A stretch of DNA of 64,000 nucleotides from Heligmosomoides polygyrus polygyrus (Eukaryota > Nematoda > Chromadorea > Rhabditida > Heligmosomidae), in the NCBI GenBank assembly GCA_947396885.1, contig OX377203.1, positions 7,502,001-7,566,000 of the forward strand. Direction: 5' to 3'. Every line of letters starts with the position of its first letter. Within the stretch, counting starts at the first letter, position 1. The notes below the pieces were generated by a model. It had not been told where the DNA came from, made no database searches, and saw only the letters and a program-made list of their open reading frames with translations. The position numbers were made by a program, and so were the translations under genes. Shown piece by piece: positions 1-13,800 of the stretch.

Positions 1-132
1 ACTGCGAAATTCACGGTAAAGAATATCCGCAATTAAACAAAATCCGATGCTCAATCTATTTTGACATGAAGCTTATTGAGGAAAAGCTGATAAGGAGCAC
101 ACTGTGGTAATGAAAATTAGTTGTGGTACTAA

Positions 133-913
133 AGCCCTACGCATACTTTTGCGGCAACGCGGCAGCTTTACCTTTAAGCATAGGCAGAGACGCAGAATCG
201 CCGCGCGAGGCAAAACTACCCCAGTCCGGACTGCCGCTGATGTGCCGCCTACGCGGCAGGCGCGGTGTCGCCAAGTGGCAGTAGCTGCCGCAAACGAGGC
301 AGCGGCAGTAATAGTTCGAGGCATTTTTGCCGCTGCAGCCGTTTAGCTGCCAATTTCTGTCTGTGCTCTAGCTGATCGTCGAGGGATCTAGAATGGAAAC
401 TGATAATGAAACCGCTTTGGCTATGGAGTGGGCGGGAATGCTGAGGATGAGTGCCGCCTAAGGCCTATGGCATACCGCCGGCGACGAGTCCAGCGACGAG
501 AGGAGCGGAGCGACGGGGGAGCTGTGGTTTCAGCGACGGCGGTGTTGGGCGGGGGCGAGAATTTGCACTGGAGCGCGGTTAGTGACGCTTGCGTGCGTGA
601 ATGCGTGATGCAAAGGGTCGGGCGACAGTTGGTCGCCGTGCAAAGCGCAGCGACGACCGGTCGCTGGCGGTATGCCCCCTCTCCCAACGACACGCAGTAC
701 CGACGTGGCAGCGACAACCGTCAAGCACGCGCTCTCTCCCCATTGTTTCTGACAGGTCCCAACACGAATAGTCGATTACTTGTCCGTTGGCAGTGCCGTC
801 GCCGGACTCGTCGCTGGTGGTATGCCATAGGCCTAAGCGACAGTTTTTGCCTCCTGCGAGGCGGTTTTGTTGCATGCCACGTGCAGCGTTGCTGCAGAAG
901 TGTGCGTAGGGCT
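133..913. mobile_element. Inverted-repeat element with a nested MITE
   Basis: Left end after TAA: AGCCCTACGCATACTTTTGC; the right end reads inversely AGCCCTACGCACACTTCTGC. Same family as 59987-60195. The interior is occupied by the element at 462-833. The right flank is TTC, so the target duplication is decayed. Confidence 0.65.
462..833. mobile_element. Inverted-repeat MITE, TAA target duplication
   Basis: 372 bp; ends GGCCTATGGCATACCGCCGG / GGCCTATGGCATACCACCAG; TAA on both sides (459-461, 834-836). Long open frames inside are GC-rich shadows with no recognisable domain. Confidence 0.82.
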
Positions 914-2600
914 TTCGTGGGCAGTGTCCGTATCGCACCAGTAAAGCATCTTTAAAAAAAAGGTGAGTCACATCAACAAGACCCCAAAGCTTCTTCCCTG
1001 GTCTAGTTCAGTGCTCTTATCTGCATCAGGGTATCGACACAGAAACCGTGTTGTGCGATTGTTCTACGAGCATATGAAATGTCGACGGGGCACCAGCCCT
1101 ATGACATGACTGTTTCTGATGCATTGGTTGCGAGCGTTGATCCTGTATCTTCTTCCCAACTGGCAGCTTTCCCTTAACATATTAATATTATGCCTTCCAC
1201 GCAAATGAAGTCTTACCGCTTGCCTTTAAAGACTTCCTGGGACATGGATTACACCAGTGCAGCACCAAAGGCTTTATGACGTGTGAATGTATATGCGCAA
1301 GAGGTGAAGCAAACGTGTTGGAAATTCCACAAAGTAGTGTCTCAGCGGATTATGCCTTCAGATACTTACACCGAATGTCGTGTGCATTGCTACTGTGCTT
1401 TCTCTATCTATTTTTCCACTCTGGTTTCGTCACTTTGGTTTTATTTTCCTTGTTGGGCTGCAAGTTTTGCTAAACACCTGACACCCCCGACAAGCATACA
1501 TGTGCCAAGGAAAATGGTGAATGCCGACATTATCTCTTTCGTAATCTCTAATCACTTATTCTATCCTACCTTTATCACTATCCCACGTATTACCTCCATT
1601 AACACTTCTAAAACCAACACGGTTAAGTTCATTCTGACACTGTCGGGCTAACCGTAGGAGGCGGTGGATGAACGCCTCGACATTTTCACCAAGTGGTACA
1701 GGTATAAAGACTCTCGTGCCGACTTTTCGTTTCCACTTCAGCAATTAAGAGACTTAAGCGTATTAGCGTATTGCTTTGATTTCAGGTTGTTCTCTTCGTC
1801 CGTTCACAAGCGATGTCAGGTTGGCTCCGGTTTTTATATTCAATATACCAAGTCGAAAACTCATGGGTTGGATTGTCGGAGATATTTCGTCGGATGCCAT
1901 CCAGGTACGGTAAAAAGGAACAGGTCGGTGCAAGTGCAGTCGGGGGGGGGGGGGAGGTTAAAGTACACCTGATATCCTTGTTTAAATCAATAAATCGTCT
2001 GTTTTCTCATCACACACTGCCTATTGTGATGTCATGTTCTTGCGCGCTTCGTGATTCAGGCGAGTGCACGTCGGCTCCCTGACTGGGCAATAGCGCATTC
2101 GTCTGAATTTGCTCCATGATTTGTCCCCCCCCCCACTAGGAATGCATCTGTAGGCATCCATTCCACCGTTTATTCGGACTAGAAGACATATGATAGCATT
2201 CGTATTTTATGTTTTTATCCTATTTTTATCGGTTCTTGCTATAATCTCAGGTGGACCCTTCCTCGATTGGGCTTGCAACAGGTCTACAAACCTAAACGTT
2301 GAACACGTTCTTCTTTCGTACTTACTGGATTGCTGCTCGGCGCCATGCTAGACGACTGGAACCTTACAGAAATTGGATACGGTGGAAAACAAAAACGAAA
2401 CAGCTTACTATCAGGAACAAGGAACCGATGGCATAACTGTGCTGCATGGTCATTAAAGTGCCCCCCAAGCGCTACGACCCATACTTCTTCCACTTAGAGA
2501 ACGACGTTATGTTGTTCAACTGTGGTGGGCGTAAAGCGGCTCGGGGGATATTAAATGGTTATCCACCTTCATAAGAAGGCGCATGAATGCCTAACTACAT
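914..2600. other. No gene recognised
   Basis: Besides the dispersed repeat at 1640-1925, only G- or C-homopolymers (1941-1954, about 2126-2134) and chance open frames are seen. Confidence 0.5.
1640..1925. repeat. Dispersed repeat shared with 31165-31450
   Basis: The two stretches share ATGAACGCCTCG, TTTCAGG-TGTTC-CTTCGTCCGTTCA, CATGGGTTGGATTG-type and ATTTCGTCGGA blocks in the same order. On the - strand both give NPTHEF-T...EYK...ERTK, suggesting a decayed coding element of unknown type. Confidence 0.6.
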
Positions 2601-2603
2601 CAG

Positions 2604-3318
2604 GGGGTCTTACTTAGACCTAACCAAATTCTGCTGATGCACTCGGTGGCGGCTTTTTTCCCCGGTCAAGCCGCGCGCGGTCGCGTCGTATTGACGTGGC
2701 CATTTTCGACATCCACCGACACCACGGTCAGTCGATGGGTCGTTGAGCGGTCGGTGGCAGATCGCGGCTCTTCCACCGCCGCTACACGAGAGCCCTGGGA
2801 AGCGGGAGCAGTTCTCGCACGAGCAGCTTGGACGCACCACACCCTGGAGTCCCTTCCCTAAAGAACCCAGCCGCGGACTCTCCCTGAGCGACGAAACAGT
2901 TTCCATACGAGCAGCTCTGGTGGTACACACCCTGAATCCCTTCCCTAGCCTGTCTCTGCGCTCGAAGAGCGCAGAACCCAGCTAGGGACTCCCCCTGAGC
3001 GACGAAGGCGGTTCCCATACGAGCAGCTTTGGTGGCGTACACCCTGGAGTCCCTTCCCTAGCTTTGTTCTGCGCTCGAAGTGCGCAGAACCCAGCCGCCG
3101 ACTCCCACTGGGAGACAAAAGCAGTTTCCACACGAGCAGCTTTGGTGGCACACCCTGGAATCCCTTCCCTAGCCTATTTCTGCACTCAAAGACCGCAGAA
3201 GCCAGCTGCCGACTACCATTGGGCGACGAAAACGTGCTCCAATGACAACCACTTGGATGGCGTGAGCGGGCGCTGGCACTTTGCCACGTCAGCGCCTGGC
3301 TAGGTCCAATGGCTATCC
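2604..3318. repeat. GC-rich dispersed repeat with internal tandem units
   Basis: Starts with CTTACTTAGACCTAACCAAA and ends with GGCACTTTGCCACGTCAGCG. Contains about four roughly 115-bp direct units with GAGCAGCTTTGGTGG and CTGCGCTCGAAG...CGCAGAACCCAG. Related copy at 32695-33555. Open frames here are repeat shadows. Confidence 0.72.
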
Positions 3319-3323
3319 ATCAG

Positions 3324-3446
3324 CGGCCGAATTCATGAAGCGGCGGGAGCGGGTGACATGCGATATCATCTCTCGCCTCTCTCCCACCTCGCTCTCTTCC
3401 CGTAGGGAGCCGGGAACCTTCCCGGGAACGTTCATGAATCTGGTTA
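3324..3446. mobile_element. Small foldback MITE
   Basis: CAG precedes CGGCCGAATTCATGAAGCGG; the right end carries TTCATGAATCTGG followed by CAA. The interior (GATATCATCTCTCGCC) matches the MITE at 62050-62195. Confidence 0.6.
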
Positions 3447-3490
3447 CAAAAGTGCTTACTTCAGTTCACCACTGTGCTAGAACACACCAG

Positions 3491-4390
3491 GGGCCGGATT
3501 CATGAACGATTTACCGGCGGGTAAGTGCAAGATTTACCCCCACCCCCACTTACGCGCGATTCATGAACGCGCGGCGGGGAAAATCGGGGGTAAGTGTCGA
3601 GGTAAATGCTACCCCGTCGGCGCGTCGGGGAACATTTACCTTCAAGGCGAGGATTTTGCTCCGCGGCCAATTTCTGACCCAGTGCAACCCTCCGCTGGTC
3701 CGTTGCCAGCTCTGAGCTGGGAGCGCCTAGTTGCCATCGCCTGCGCCGTCTTTCGCCGGACCTATGGTGAGTTGTTTGACCTTTAGTTTTTCTCTACTAG
3801 TCTTGAATTCTATGGTTTTTTGGGCTTGTGAACCATGGCGGCCCAAAATGCCACTTATTGTTATGTGATTTGCTCCCTTTAGTGGCATTGTGGGTCACCA
3901 TGAGCTTGGGCCACCATGAGCTTGGGCCACCATGAGCCCGGTCCACCACGCAAATCGTAATTTACGATTTGCGTGGGTGGACTATCCCCGTCCACCACCT
4001 TAGCCTTCCTTGGCATATGTTGTCTATGGGGGCTACTGTGGTGGATGGCACCCACTATTAGCCATGTAGGCCCATTTTTACAATGGCATCCCTACTGCCT
4101 AATATGCTACTACTTTCCACCCCTCTCCCCTCCCCCCTTCCCTTACCTCACATTTCACATTTCGTTTTCCCTAACTACGATGCTGCCAGTGTCCGTGGCA
4201 GCGACTTCCCAGCAGCAAATGTGACTGCTTGGTTTCGCTGCTAGCTGATGAAATTGGCCGCGGAGCAAAACCCTCGCCTTGGCCGTCATGAATCAGAAGA
4301 GAGAGGTAAGTTCAGGGAAAGTGGCGGGTAAATGGTCATCGAGGCAAGTGGAGGTAGAATTTACCTCCGGCAGTGTTCATGAATCCGGGC
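3491..4390. mobile_element. PIF/Harbinger-like element, 900 bp
   Basis: Starts GGGCCGGATTCATGAACG and ends in the inverse of AGCCCGGATTCATGAACA; flanked by CAG on both sides (3488-3490, 4391-4393). A CWG 3-bp duplication with GG[G/C]CC ends is typical of PIF/Harbinger. Internal open frame 3502-3786 is unrecognised. Contains a GGCCACCATGAGC direct repeat near 3896-3945. No DDE transposase seen, so presumably non-autonomous. Confidence 0.78.
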
Positions 4391-4760
4391 TCAGTGCTGT
4401 GTGAAATTTTCGCCTAACTGGTGCCCATATCGGTAGCCACTTATCAACCTGATAACTATTAGGGGTATGAGATGAAGTAGAACTGGCAATCACCATATCA
4501 TTTCGTGGCGCAAGTAGTTTAGCGGCTAATTCGACGAGACATTTGAAAATGTTTCGGCGGACAGACTGAGAAAAGAGTGGGAGGAGGTGACTGTGCACAA
4601 CCTCTCTAATGTGAAATCTGGCCGTATGCCTACATACATTCACACGCATAAACCACCAACACTTTGTTCCATCCATAATGTCAAAAACATTGACTGCTCA
4701 TCAACAGAAAATGAGCTCAACCTGCCAAACGTACATTATTAACGAGCTCGCAAATTTCAG

Positions 4761-4817
4761 CATAATGTGGAACTTGACGAAGAAGATTACTTGAAAAGGG
4801 CGAGTCCGTTCAGGAGC
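4761..4817 (+). CDS. Gene A exon 1: extracellular segment before TM1
   Basis: 57 bp, phase 0 to 0, between acceptor AATTTCAG and donor GTAAGT. Reads [19 protein letters not shown]. Gene B has a 57-bp partner (36324-36380) sharing E-D and A-x-PF-x-S. An earlier exon with a signal peptide should exist but was not identified. Confidence 0.7.
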
Positions 4818-7800
4818 GTAAGTAAATTCATTTGTGATCATGAAGAAGCAGGAAAAGCAAAAAACTAGATGTGAAATTACAATAAGCTATCACATCCGTT
4901 AAAATCGCATTTTTGTGAGAGCGTGCTACAATGTGGTAACATAAGACATCAAATACTTGAGAATGCAGGGTTCGGATTCAGCAACGACTTACATAACCTT
5001 AACAGATAATTCACAGCGGAAAACTTAGATAACGCGGCTCACCAAACGATATGGTGAGCGAAAAGCCGCGTTTTCTGAGTTTTCTGCTGTGAATTCTCTG
5101 TTAAAGTTATGTAAGTCGTTGATGAATCCGACCCCAGGTAGCCAAGATCTAAGGCCCCGTTTATACTTCGTCGCGGCGCGACGCGACGCCACGTGTAGGT
5201 TCCATATTGATGGTGCGACGCGATCGATCAATTTGGCCTCATTGCGTGGCCATCGCATCGCGCCGCGACGAAGCATAAACGGGGCCTAACACGTGGTACT
5301 TGTGGAATATTCTCGAAACTTCTCCGTGATAGGTATGTATAGGGTCTATCAAAATGAAAGCACTGTTCAAAGGGTGATAACTATGTTGTTAGTAAATGCA
5401 CCGAGTAGGTTAAGAGTTTTATGAGATTGCCTTAAGATTATTGTTTCTGTCGCTTTTCAGATAACCTTTATCTTCTTTTTCGTGTGTGGTATTTTACTTG
5501 CTGTTCTTGTGCCTTTATCATTATCAATGTCCTACTATGTGAGGAGAAGAAAACAAATTTTCAATGTCAGTTTAACTGTTACTATACTGTTGCTATAATG
5601 GTAACCACTAAACTTCAAGAGCGGCGCTACATTAACCCTTTCGCGTTTTTGCGGGCGTCCGTCGTTTTGGACCGCGCGCTTTTTTCGAGCGAGGTGTAAC
5701 GAATCATTTAAGGCCTTGTTTAGTGTGCGCGCGACGCCCGACGCGATGCCATGTGTAGCGGCCGAATTGATCAATCGCGTCGCTCGATCAATTTGGCCAC
5801 TACGCATGCATCGCGTCGCGCGTCACATGCGCACTTAACAAGGCCTAAGGCCATACACACTGCTGCGACAGTGCGGTGGGGCAATGATGAAGCATAGGGT
5901 TGCGATGGCCGCAGCGCGGCAGTGCAGGCGGCTTCGCGATGACTGGAATGGTTCAGATCATTGCTGGCGACGCAGCATCAAGACGACCTCGGTCGCGATG
6001 CCTCGACTGAGTAAAAATCTGCTCTACAGTGCGATCGCGTCGCGATGTCGCGATAAGCTCCCATATCGATTCTTCGCTTCGCGCAATCAATACGGGGCTT
6101 ATCAAGTTCGACTGTTCGAATTGTCCCAGATAGGAACATTTTTTCCTCGCATGAGACCATTGAGTACATTGGAAAACCTAAGGCCTATGTTATACTATCG
6201 CTCACCGCGAGTGAAGCCTAATGATAAGCTCCCATATCGATCGTGCTGCGCGATGAATCGATATGGAAGCTTATCATTAGGCTTCGCTCTGGGTGAGTGA
6301 CGGTATAACATAGGCCTAGCAGAGAATATGGCAAAGGAATGTTGCTTTGCTTCAGAAACTGATAACTGTCAATAGAAATTTTACAGTCCTAATTTCTTAA
6401 CCAATTTCTGGTGATTCGTAGTAGTATTCGCACATATGCTTTAGAACCGCAATGCCTCCACCACGAGAACTGAATCTAAACATGTGATAATTAGGGCCAT
6501 TGATCAAGATATTAGCTGATCGATGTTATCAATGTTAATCAGTGAACCGATTTCGCTTTCAAGTGTTGCCAAAGGGATTCAACGGGAAGTGTTGTGATAA
6601 GTGTTTGAATAAAATGATAGACTGGAAGTGTTTAAATAAAATTGTTGTAAAAACTGTCGTCATTGACCATGCTATGAGCACTATGTGGTGCTAGTCAATC
6701 TTATGTAGTGGGAAAATAGGTATCTACAAAAAGTGAAGAATAAATGGGGTGTTGGGCAACAGTTTGCGACAATACAGCGAGGAGTTAAAAACTGCAGAGC
6801 TAATTTTACAGTCAATGCCTTTCATAAGCACACAAAATTCCACATGTCCAAAAATTGGCCTGCTTGCTAAAAGTTCTGAATTCTAAAAGTTCTAAAGTTT
6901 AAAGTCATGCATCCTTACATGCAAGAATTCATATCGCATGATTTAACATCTAATCCAATGAAAAGGTGCTTTGAAGTGGCTGCGAGCAACGATACTCATT
7001 CGCTGTCACGCGCGCGGTTGCGGCGCGTCGTGGCAACTGGTGTCGCCTCCAGTCGCGAGGTGGACGCGTATGAGCCGTGTACCATTAAGGTCCCGCCACG
7101 AAACCATGCACCTGGCAAATTGCCATCCGTTGCTCCACCTACTAGAATCACTATGCGGAGCGCTTTCAGGTCCTGGCGATAGAGGGATAGTGAGAAAATA
7201 CGCATCTAGCCAATAGGGAATTGGAGAAAGGTGACGATCAAGTGGCAAACGAAATTAAAATTAAGAGGAAAATTACGGATTGATGCTACATTGGCCAGTT
7301 TTTGAACAAGCAAAGTCTCTCGTATCAGCCATCCCTGAAAACCTTTACAAGGCTTTATCACAAGGCCAAGTGTTCAAAGGAAAATATTTAAAGAATTTCG
7401 GAAACCGTACTCTAAACGCCTATACATCTTCACTTAGTAAGTCTTTTAACGGTAGAAACTTTCCTATTACACCGGACAACGAAGCAAAGCAGCAAAGAAT
7501 GCTCTCCAAGAACAGCGCCGAACAAATCATCAACCTATTTTGTCAAAATCTTATCTCGACCATATTTACGCCCTACCCCTCCCAGCTTTTCTTCTGTTCA
7601 TGCTATGGTTCGAGTTTTATACCATTTCCAAACCTACGACAATGTTGGCCTGAAGGTCGGGGGAATCTCGTCCACTCCACCGCGCGAGAAAAACAGCCCC
7701 GCCCCAGACGAGGTACACGCGCGCGACCGGACGCACCAAAATGAGTATCGTTGCCGCCTCCCCTTTGAAGTCCTCATGTCCTCTAGTGAAAGGTCTCTAG

Positions 7801-10800
7801 TGAACAACACCTTCAAATGCATGGTTCAACTGCGCTGCAGCAAGTAGGTTACTCAACACTGAACACATTCGTAAAGGACACAAAACCCAGCGCATGAATA
7901 GGTTCAGCTTCCGCAAAGAGGGTGACACGCTTAGGAAAACTGCACTCCATGGTGCAATTTACAAAGGAAACAGCCCTATGAGCATCAGATATCCTTGAGC
8001 TTCTTTATTCCTACCAATAATAGGCAAATAAACAACAGGCACAACTGTTCTCACCCGTCAAACGTACTAGTATTTTCGACATCACATGACTTCTATCCTG
8101 ATTAGTTCTTTAGCATACGTAGAAAAGTTTATTATCGTCAGATTAACTGAGCCTAAGTAACTGAGCCCGCAGGTGTACATGGAAGCATATGCGCATGAAT
8201 ACTAAATGAGCACATAAGCATCTTCACTGAGATTTTCTATTCAAAAATAACAACAGGCTTTCTACTGCAAGTATTGCTTTTAGCACTTTCTTTATAGAAA
8301 GCGGCAAGATGATTGAAATTAAGGTATCTAATGCATCAGTTATACTGCCTGCGATGGATATCGCTTTGATGGTAGCCTGCGTTTTACTTTGTCTATTTGG
8401 TACAGTAATTATATGGAATAACGACATGCTCACGCCATATCTAAGCAGGAGGCATACTAGTATGTTTGAAATATTGTGACTAATAATGCAAATTTTCGTT
8501 CATATTCAAACCATTGTGAGCTTTAAGAAGCAAGCAAGGTATAGAAAACAAATAAAAAAGCAAAGCTTAAAAAACGAAACAACGAAAACAAAACGAATAA
8601 TAGGGCGCATATTCGGCCCTATTATAATATTAAGAACTGCAGTGATTCTTTACCTTAGATAATAACGACCATCATTTAGAGTCCTTACAGGTGAAAGTAA
8701 AAAAGGAACACCTGCGACATAACAATTTACATTCAGGTTTAACTAAGAGATTAGAAGATCATGAAGAGATGCTCAAGTGTCAAATCAGTGCAAGCCTTGT
8801 TCTCGCTACCACACACGTGTACTCACAAACTGAGGATGTGCCTCCAATTTTGAAGAAAGCTTTCACAAACACTGCTAATGCTTTCCTCTCGCAGCAGTTT
8901 ATATTCGTAAGTATTCTTATTTTGAAAATATTTGCATTGAAAACGCAATTTCTTAAAAAATAATTGAAAACTACCAAAGCTGGAGAATACCACTTTTTTG
9001 CTGATTGAAACTTCATGCAGTCAAGTGATGCCAGTGCCTTTTTTAACGCATACCTCTGTTAGTGGCACTAGGTCCCTTCATCGATGGCAAATAAGGTGAC
9101 TGAAACATGACTGACATTTGTCATTGGTCAATACTTAATCCGTTTTAATTACAAACACCATCTGCTTTTATTAGCAGTTTCGGATGTTTGGGCACAAACA
9201 CAGAACGTCTTGACAATACACGTACAGCACATGGGAGATCACGCTCAACATTCCCGTTGATTCCTTTTCCACCATCGAATATTTTCCTAAAGCAAATTCT
9301 GATCCCTTCCCTCCAGAACCGCTGCCAACATCTAAATCGCCCTGCCATTGTTTCGGCTTGACCCCCAAATATATAATAATATCTGAAGAAAGCTCATAAT
9401 TAACCCCAATAACGAATTATTAATCTATTTAGTTCAACAATTGGAGAAAGACTGCACTGAGACTATTGAAAAGTGTGAAGACGAATGATAGTTCACTTAG
9501 GAACGATGTAGAACAGGTGGGAAATCAGTAATAAAAAGAGAAACGAAAATTTCATCCTGTACACCACCGAATGAATATGGTTCAGAGTTTTGGCCCATGC
9601 AAAGAACCTGCACCGTTCACTTTCCGGGCCGTTACTTTATCTATTGTGTAGCCGAAAAGCATTTCCCCACAAGATCCATCAAAAAAACTTATGCGGCGTT
9701 TTGGAGAAAACTAAAGCTGCAAACGCATAAAGCAAAATATTGGGGTGGCTCATATGTTCTTGGGTTGTTTGGTATTCTTCAAATTGCTGTATCTTCGGAT
9801 GAAACCAACCTTTTTCATCCAAGTATCGCCCATCTTTGTGAATAACTATCCTCTATTGTTCCGGCGGCGAATGAATGCCGTGGCGGTAAAACTCCGGGAA
9901 TTTCTATCCAAAAAGTGGCGGACGTCGGTTTCGAGTGCTACTCGATCACCACATTGTTTCCCGTCCAGAAAGTGAGCTAACGATCGGATTAAATGGTTGC
10001 CGGCTCCGACAAAGTCTGACAGATAGAGTGGGGAAAAACTACTTCCCATCCTAATAGCTGGAGTTTGGCGAGACAACGCGGGGTTGCACTGTCACGGAGA
10101 GAATAAATCTTGTCGAGTCCTGAGCGTTCCACTCGAATCACTTGGTTAACCTTTCGCAGTTGATTGCAGTAAACTTGATTGTTGATGGTGGCACCAGAAG
10201 GTAGAAGCTGCTGAAGCGATTCATATAATTATCAGTGGTGTTTTTGCTGGATGCATCTTGACCATAAGCACACTAAAGGTTACGATGATCTTCGGTCAAA
10301 TCTTCGGTCGGTCGCCAAAGAAGGAACTCGTAAAAAACACATTGACGGAGATGAAGCTTTGAAGAATCCATATCGATTGAGTAAAGCGGCTGGTAGACTG
10401 CTAATAAGTTGCATAGAAATGCGTTGACCTTTTACCACGATCTCTGCGAAATCGAGAACATATCTCAACCAGAAAAGCTAAATCAAACTGCGAAATCCCA
10501 AGAACATATACATCACCCCAGTACCAGCAGCAGTAGTATCGTGGTTATTTTCTGCCAAAAATGACTCAAGCAAATAATGCAAATGAAAAGAATAGCGCTA
10601 GGATGTCAATGATTATGTCTTGCTTTCAGCTGAATAAGATTTTTTCCGAGCCGGTACTCCCCGACACTCTTCTCGGTGATCCAGTTTATGTGAAGAAAGA
10701 TGTATTATTTTGTTTTACTAATCTTAATATTTTTATACCATAACAACGCACAGTATATGTTTTGCCAAAATTTTCAGAATCAAAAGGAACAATCTCATTT

Positions 10801-13800
10801 TTCGAAAAGATTCTTGAAGGCTGCTTCAGAGGTAATAACGTTTGAAATAGCTTATCAACAGACAAGGTAGGCAAAATTTCTAGTCGTTTGCAGCATGTTT
10901 CACGTGCAATGCGAGATTGCACATGCTTCATTACATACTTAAAAGATTACGAACACCTCCATGGATCTCCCTGGTAGAGAGCCTTTGGGCTCTCATGTTA
11001 AGTGGGTCTCGGGTCGCTTGTCGCAGGGCCACGTGGCGCGTCCCCGTGTGGTAGATAGGGTAATGAATTGCGAACCAAATAAGATCGTGTACTGGCCAGG
11101 GACGTGGAATGCAGAGAATGGACTCCTTGCTCCTGCTGTATCGGGTCGGCTCGACATTGTGTGTGGGAGCGGTATGTTCATGTACAGTGTGCGTGCATGT
11201 GTTCGCGCCTGCGCGGATTGTATCGTTGTCGGTTCGGCCAAATGCTTGCACTCGGTAGACTGGGAGTACATCATAAGGCGATTCAAAGCCGCCTCAAAAG
11301 TCTCGCCCTGTCCCTTCGGAGTCTGGTTGGCTGCCCGGAGTTCTTCCGCACGACAGAGCCTGACTAGCTACCCGTGTTGTATAGAAGTCAAACACAGCAG
11401 CACTAAAGGGCCCCACTCCCCTGACCCCGAAAGAGCCATTTCTGCGGCGATGGGATGGACGAGTACGGAGAGGCTGCTAAAATCTCAGATTTAACCAGAC
11501 TGTGCAAATTGAGAAGGACTAGGAAGAATCTGTAGTTACGGTCCCGCACGCTCACATCGGAGGCATCCGTCGAGAACCTGATGATGCCAGCCAGGAAAAT
11601 CCAGTACGACGTCATCGGTCTGACCGAGACGAAAAGACACCACCCCCTACACGTCGCCTACGACTCCGAAGAAGAACTGTTCCTCGGAACATGCGACAGC
11701 AGGGGAGTAGGCGGCGTTGGTGTCTTCGTCAACACGCACTTGGCCATGAACATCGATTCGTACGAGTCTCTGACAACCCGAATTGGACGTCTGCGACTGA
11801 GGCCATGTAGCTCCGTGCCAGCTTTGATCATGTTCGTCGCGTATGCCTCAACATCCGACTACGACGACGAAGAAGTCGAAGCCTTCTAGGTGGAGCTAAG
11901 GAAGAAAGGATAAGGAAAGGAAAGAACAAGGAATAAGGAAGAATAAGGATATATATATATAAGGAAGAGTACACCTTCTACAGGGTAACCGTCGGCGACT
12001 TCAAAGCCAAGATGGGGCCACGAAGGTCGCCGGAAGACTTCTCATCGAAACCCACGGTTTGGAGTGAAACGAGCAACTGAAAGGCTGTCTGAGTTTATCA
12101 TGTCGACTAAGACCATCCATGGAAACTCACAGTTTCCATGGATGGTCTTAGTCGACATCCCCGTCGACGCCCTCCCTACGATGGACATGGGAATCCCCCG
12201 GTGGCCAGTTCCACAACGAGATCGACCACATCATCTTCAATCGCAAGTATTGCCTGACCGACGTTTCCGTTGTCCCCAAGTTCTACACGGGATCGGACCA
12301 CCGCCTCCTTCGCGCGAGGTTCCGCTTTTCGCGTCAAGGGGAGAAGGCCGCGAAATTCAAGAAGAGGAATCCCAGAACGACCATCAACTGGGACCTTTAC
12401 ACCTCTCTTGCCGGCCTTTGGGAAGATACCGTTATGGACAACATTGATGAAGAATACGACCGCTTCGTGCACCATCTCCGCGATAGTGCTAAGGGAGCCG
12501 AAAGCTTGAAAGCCACCAAGAGACATCTGTCTCTAGAAGCTCTCGAGCTGATACGCCAGCGTGGAGCAGCACGAGCGTCAGGCAACTACCAACTGACGTC
12601 CGAGCTTGCGAAGCTATGCAGCGCGGCGATAAAGGAAGATCTTAAGGAGTGAAGTGCGTAAGTGTTGGTTGAAGCTGCAGAGGCAAGGTTGAGTATCTAT
12701 AGTATATAACGCACTCCGACACCCTGATGGAACCCGTCACTTCTTCCAGGAGCCAGATTCTTCAACGACTTACAGCAATCTAACGGTGAAAATAATGCCG
12801 AAATCCCTGATAGCGAGGCTTATCAACAAGCGATAGGGTGAAGCATTGAAATATTTCACGATATCGCTTGTTGATAAGTCGCGCTATCAGGGATTTCGGT
12901 AGTATTTTCACGGTTAGATTGCTGTAAGTCGTTGACGAATCTGGCCCCAGAAGGACAATGGAGAATGTCATCCACCACATCACTTCGATCCCTTCGATAC
13001 CCACGTCTACTGTCCCTATGCCATTTTTTTGCATGATGGATGCGTCGTCCCCTCTGTTCTCCCTTCCGAGATCCGACACGCCATCTCGTCGGTGAAGAAA
13101 CGTACAGCACCCAGTCCTAACAGGATCAAAGCTGAACACGTGAAGAACCTTTCGTCAACAGGGCTAGCATCTATTTCTTTCGTTGTCCAACCATTTGCAG
13201 GAGAAGCAGTTCGATGTCAGATAGTTACATGAAAGGTGACCCTAGAAATTCTTTAAATTACCTGATAAGTGGTAGCATGTCATAAATATTATAGTAATGG
13301 TATACGTATTAATTAACTGTTGCACATAATGAAAGAAATTTTTCAAAAGAGGGGGAACTATTTGAACAACTTTGTAATAAATATAAACCCAATCCCAGTT
13401 AAGCTAACTGGGCGAATTGCAAGACGCTACCATTGTAGGCACTATTCCCTCAGTTATTCTTGTCGATGCAATTTTCTATCGCCTTAATCTACGCCTTTTC
13501 TTTCTTTCTTTTTTTTTGAACGTCTAACTTCTATAACTACTGAAAAATAAAGTTCCCACTGTAGCACCAACATATTTATTTTAGGTGATCCGCGATATAT
13601 GGCACTACCTCAAAGATTTTCAGCAATTTTCGCACACAACAACTTATAAAGTGAGATCGTCACGCTTTCTACCTTTTATTAAATCTCTGCCTATATCATT
13701 CCACAACTCGCTGAAGTCAGCAAATATACAATCCAGGAATAAAAGGCAGACAATGTCAATAAAGACCTTTAACAGCAGTTTTACCTTACGTGAAGTAGAT

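Larger units (their letters stand above)
11280..13215 (+). mobile_element. RTE-type non-LTR retrotransposon fragment
   Basis: Sense to gene A, in the intron between exons 7 and 8. Carries a degenerate apurinic-type endonuclease domain and the connecting region, and stops shortly after the RT domain begins. Interrupted by a MITE (12750-12947). Loss of the 3' end rather than the 5' end is unusual for this class and suggests later deletion. The 5' edge is approximate. Confidence 0.8.
11578..13230 (+). pseudogene. RTE endonuclease/reverse-transcriptase ORF, broken
   Basis: 11581-11889 reads [20 protein letters not shown] then [20 protein letters not shown], the endonuclease core of nematode RTE elements. 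Later pieces: [33 protein letters not shown] across frames, [20 protein letters not shown] (12434-12652) and, after the [24 protein letters not shown] (13029-13200), where the RT domain begins. Contains stops, frameshifts and a local inverted duplication at 12100-12158. Confidence 0.82.

Noticed and set aside
428..955. 175-codon frame at the window start
   Set aside because: It lies inside nested inverted-repeat elements, and similar-length frames occur on both strands from GC-rich composition.
10961..11494. 177-codon + strand open frame before the RTE
   Set aside because: It overlaps frames on the other strand, merges into the RTE 5' region, and has no recognisable domain.
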